From: Actinomycetota bacterium
Lineage (GTDB): Bacteria; Actinomycetota; Acidimicrobiia; Acidimicrobiales; Ilumatobacteraceae
Assembly (NCBI GenBank): GCA_005789925.1
Contig: SXWG01000167.1
Location: 1 to 8,271 of the forward strand
Direction: 5' to 3'
DNA length: 8,271 nucleotides
The notes beneath the pieces are model-generated. The model searched no databases. It worked only from the letters and a program-made list of their open reading frames with translations, and was not told the origin of the DNA. Positions 6,075-8,271 of this stretch are shown one piece after another (position 1 is the stretch's first letter; the number at the start of each line of letters is the position of its first letter). The translations under genes were made by a program, and so were the position numbers.

Positions 6075-6354
6075 GGCGCAAATCATCGGCGACGTTCAGT
6101 CCGTTCGTCGTTCCGCCTCCGGCACCGATCGCCCAACCAGACACTGCGACGGTGGCGTTTGGTCAAGTGGCAAGCGTGAATCCTCTCGCCAACGACCTTC
6201 CTGGGACACCGCCGTCGTCATGGAGTCTCCACCTGTGCTCCCAGCAACCGGTGGGACAATGACAGCCACTTGGTTGGCGCTACTGCTGCTGCTTGTGGGT
6301 GTGGTGGTCAGCGTTTTTTCGAAGCGTCGACGACAGCTTCCGATTCACGACTAG
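6071..6354 (+). pseudogene. Remnant of a CshA-repeat, LPXTG-anchored surface protein (frame-disrupted)
   Basis: Two readable pieces lie in different frames. The first (6071-6262, 63 residues) contains ATFSPFVVPPPAPIAQPD and then TATVAFGQVASVNPLAND. That is the end of one CshA-type fibril repeat, a Pro-rich linker and the start of the next, as found inside long cell-wall adhesins. It stops at TGA 6260-6262. The second, in the -1 frame (about 6220-6354), ends with the sortase signal LPATG, a hydrophobic helix of about 20 residues and the basic tail KRRRQ. Joined by one frame change they give the C-terminal part of a wall-anchored fibrillar protein without a signal peptide or full repeats. Decay after deletion is the simplest reading. 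Programmed frameshifting, a sequencing error, or two small real genes are alternatives. The 3' end overlaps the convergent hydrolase gene. Confidence 0.5.
6238..6330 (+). other. LPATG sortase cell-wall sorting signal
   Basis: Codons at 6238-6252 encode LPATG. They are followed by GTMTA, a hydrophobic stretch rich in Leu and Val, and then SKRRRQ. This order (LPXTG, membrane helix, positive tail) is the tripartite signal recognised by class A/E-type sortases in Gram-positive bacteria. The nearest in-frame ATG is at 6220, which would give only a 44-residue peptide with no secretion signal, so the element looks detached from its original gene. Confidence 0.65.
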
Positions 6355-7633
6355 CTGAGCGGAAGATGCCTTTGCTCATGAGCGAGGGCTCTGCCTTGCG
6401 ACGCAGTTCGTAAACGCGTGCTCGTGCTTCGTGCACGTCAGGGTCGTCTGGTGCCGCCCATCCGGCGAAGTCCGCGAGATGGCACGCGAGGCGAAGGTTT
6501 CCCGTCTCTGCAAGCTCGACCGCGCGAGCAATGAGTACGTCTGCACCACCTGCAAGATGTGCGATCTCTGCCCCGACTTCATGGTCGCGCGAAGGCTTCA
6601 GGCGCGAAGCCGCGCCGTCCCACCAGCCGCCGAATTGACGCCAGATGTTGCGCACGACGAATTCTGGTTCGTCATAGAACGGCCGCATGTAGGGCTTTCG
6701 AAGCGTCGCGTCGGGCACTTTGACCGTGTGCACGATGTCGACGAGGTTCGCTCCCTGGTTCATCAGCGTGACTGTCTCGTCGACAAGTTTCTCGAGTGCA
6801 GAGGCAATGTCATCGAGAACCATGGCGATGCGTTCTTTGCCCTCGATGGGAAGTCCGTGCGCAGGGAGCAGAAGCTCTGGTTCTCTTGCGATCATCTTGC
6901 GCAGAGTTGCCGCCCACTCGACCGGCCAACGCTGCACTTTCTGGGGGTTTCCAGCGTTCGGAAAGTTCCAAATGATGAAGTCGCCGCTAGCCAACCATTT
7001 CTTGTTCGGAAACCACGTCCACAGGTGGTCGTCGGTTTCACCCCGCCCATGATGGAACTCAAGTGGCTCATCGCCGATTGTGGTCGCGTGAAAGTCGTCG
7101 ACAATGTGGGTGGGTCGCACAACGTCCGAGGCGAGAAAGAGTCGAGCATCCTTCTTGTTCGGATGTTCCTTTGTGTCCAGAATCAACATGTCAAGCTCGC
7201 CGCGCACGCCACCGAACTGACGCTGGTTGATGAAGCGGTTCCAATCGTTGGTGAATTGATAGCGATCAAATCTGCGTGTCACATGGCGATGGCCGATGAT
7301 GTGGGGCGAAGGCAGGCCAGATCGCACGTTTGACTCGACGAAAGCTCCACACCCACCGACATGGTCGACGTGACCGTGGGTGTAGACGAGCGCATGAAAG
7401 GGATCTTTGCTCCACTTGCGAAGCGCCTCCACCACTTTTGCACCGGTGTTCACCGCACTCGTGTCGAAGCAGACCAGTCCTTCGGCAGATCTCCAGGTGA
7501 CGACGTGGCTGAATGATTCGACCATCGCTAAGTCGTCAGCAACCTCTGAAAGTTCGTTGGTCACCCTGTTGACTGGTTCGTCGGCAACCCCGGAATCGAT
7601 GATGCGAGAGCTGAGAGCAAGTAAGTCGGGCAT
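6308..7633 (-). CDS. Alkyl-sulfatase-like metallo-beta-lactamase-fold hydrolase
   Basis: The 441-residue protein has an N-terminal metallo-beta-lactamase fold. The metal motif THGHVDH (H86, H88, D90, H91) is intact, with further likely ligands E199 (GRGETDD), D218 (ASGDF) and H259 (LLPAHG). The segment from about 330 to 412 (FGGWWDG, LAGGADVLIARA, LRLACHLADFA) matches the alkyl sulfatase dimerisation domain of the SdsA1/BDS1 family, enzymes that hydrolyse alkyl sulfate esters. It lacks the C-terminal SCP2-like domain of full-length SdsA1 (about 650 residues) and has Asp where SdsA1-type enzymes use Glu, so substrate and reaction are uncertain. Other hydrolysis of lipid-like esters is possible. 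It starts six bases after an acyl-CoA dehydrogenase stop and is likely in the same operon. No strong Shine-Dalgarno was seen. The last 16 or so residues are basic and polar and overlap the convergent surface-protein remnant. Confidence 0.85.
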   Translation of the reverse strand: MPDLLALSSRIIDSGVADEPVNRVTNELSEVADDLAMVESFSHVVTWRSAEGLVCFDTSAVNTGAKVVEALRKWSKDPFHALVYTHGHVDHVGGCGAFVESNVRSGLPSPHIIGHRHVTRRFDRYQFTNDWNRFINQRQFGGVRGELDMLILDTKEHPNKKDARLFLASDVVRPTHIVDDFHATTIGDEPLEFHHGRGETDDHLWTWFPNKKWLASGDFIIWNFPNAGNPQKVQRWPVEWAATLRKMIAREPELLLPAHGLPIEGKERIAMVLDDIASALEKLVDETVTLMNQGANLVDIVHTVKVPDATLRKPYMRPFYDEPEFVVRNIWRQFGGWWDGAASRLKPSRDHEVGAEIAHLAGGADVLIARAVELAETGNLRLACHLADFAGWAAPDDPDVHEARARVYELRRKAEPSLMSKGIFRSASRESEAVVDASKKR

Positions 7634-7639
7634 GGATGT

Positions 7640-8271
7640 CTACTTTGGCAACCCGAGCACACGCTCACCGAGGATGTTGCGCATGATGTTCGACGTGCCG
7701 CCCATGACCGTGTAGCCGGGCGTGTAAAGCATGGTCTGGCTGAATTCGTTCCAAATGACGGCTGACGGTCCCATCACTTTCATCGCGAAGTCAGCGACCC
7801 GTTGTTCGTGTTCGGTGCAGAAGCATTTGGTCGCGGCAGAAAAACCAGCAGGTGCCTGCCGCAACACCTCACGAATAACGAGAATGCGTCCGACGCGATA
7901 GCCAACTTCCAGTGCAGCGATCTCTTGTCGAATGACAGGGTCAGACGTGTCGGCAAGCTCGCGGGCATGCAGGTAGAGCGCGTGGTTCGACACGAGTCGA
8001 TCGATACCTCCGCGTTCGTGCTCGAGTTGACGCATCGTTTGTTTGAATGCGCCGCCTTGTGCTCCCACCAAGTTCGCTTTCGGCACCTTGACATCTGTGT
8101 AGAACACTTCGCAGAAATGCTGATTCATCGTCATGTCGCGAACGGGTCTCACGTCGATTCCGGGAGTGTCCATCGAAAAGATGATTTCGCTGATGCCCGC
8201 ATGGGGTGGGCCGTCATTGCTCGTGCGACAGATGAGGTAGCAGTAGTCGGCGTGGGCACCGAAGCTCGTCC
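7640..8271 (-). CDS. Acyl-CoA dehydrogenase, C-terminal part (5' end outside window)
   Basis: This flavoenzyme family oxidises acyl-CoA thioesters to enoyl-CoA in fatty-acid or related degradation, passing electrons to electron-transfer flavoprotein. About 209 residues are visible, and the frame stays open to the window edge. The end of the middle beta domain shows ADYCYLICRTSNDG, HAGISEIIFSMDTPGIDVRP and EVFYTDVKVPKANLVG. The C-terminal four-helix domain ends with YTVMGGTSNIMRNILGERVL and a short GLPK tail, typical of actinobacterial FadE proteins. Glycine stands where many classical enzymes have the catalytic Glu (YEGT); this is common in this subgroup, whose base can sit elsewhere, so activity cannot be judged. 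The apparent ATG at 8173 is internal, since conserved family sequence continues upstream. Its partner hydrolase gene starts six bases after its TAG. Confidence 0.92.
   Translation of the reverse strand, partial: TSFGAHADYCYLICRTSNDGPPHAGISEIIFSMDTPGIDVRPVRDMTMNQHFCEVFYTDVKVPKANLVGAQGGAFKQTMRQLEHERGGIDRLVSNHALYLHARELADTSDPVIRQEIAALEVGYRVGRILVIREVLRQAPAGFSAATKCFCTEHEQRVADFAMKVMGPSAVIWNEFSQTMLYTPGYTVMGGTSNIMRNILGERVLGLPK

Noticed and set aside
6313..6319. GTTTTTT run as slippery site or terminator
   Set aside because: It lies after the frame change needed for the surface-protein remnant, and no stable hairpin precedes it, so it explains neither frameshifting nor termination.
6431..7333. 300-codon open frame on the plus strand
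   Set aside because: It lies wholly antisense to the hydrolase gene, whose product has clear family motifs; the plus-strand translation has no recognisable domain and reflects GC-rich codon structure.
8171..8173. ATG as start of the acyl-CoA dehydrogenase
   Set aside because: Conserved family sequence (ADYCYLICRTSNDG and on) continues upstream in the same frame to the window edge, so this Met is internal.

Overview
The window is a gene-dense, GC-rich piece of an actinobacterial chromosome, most likely from the class Acidimicrobiia (inferred). The best lineage marker is a BldD-type regulator with an intact cyclic-di-GMP signature. Scarce Shine-Dalgarno sites, leaderless-looking starts, an LPXTG sorting signal and actinobacterial-style acyl-CoA dehydrogenase and metallo-beta-lactamase genes agree with this. 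No gene-free stretch exceeds 300 bases; the longest gap between genes is under 30 bases.

Left part, plus strand (1-4859): the 3' end of a class I DNA photolyase gene, then a tight run hrcA - dnaJ - rsmE - bldD-like - hemW. Gaps are 9 to 22 bases, and the last pair overlaps by four bases (GTGA), so this looks like one transcription unit. It joins heat-shock control (HrcA), a DnaJ co-chaperone, 16S rRNA U1498 methylation (RsmE), a c-di-GMP-responsive regulator and a radical-SAM heme chaperone (HemW). The 22-base gap before the bldD-like gene holds a near-match to the BldD operator, suggesting autoregulation inside the operon.

Middle part, plus strand (4882-6354): a tRNA-Val(GAC) with encoded CCA; an EamA/DMT-family membrane transporter whose ATG begins one base after that CCA; and a three-helix small membrane protein with a leaderless-type promoter. 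Next come the remains of a wall-anchored surface protein: a junction between two CshA-type fibril repeats in one frame, and an LPATG sorting signal with membrane anchor in another.

Right part, minus strand (6308-8271): an acyl-CoA dehydrogenase (5' end beyond the window), followed after six bases by an alkyl-sulfatase-like metallo-beta-lactamase hydrolase. They look like a two-gene catabolic or lipid-related operon converging on the surface-protein remnant. No insertion sequence, CRISPR array, rRNA gene or clear intrinsic terminator was seen.
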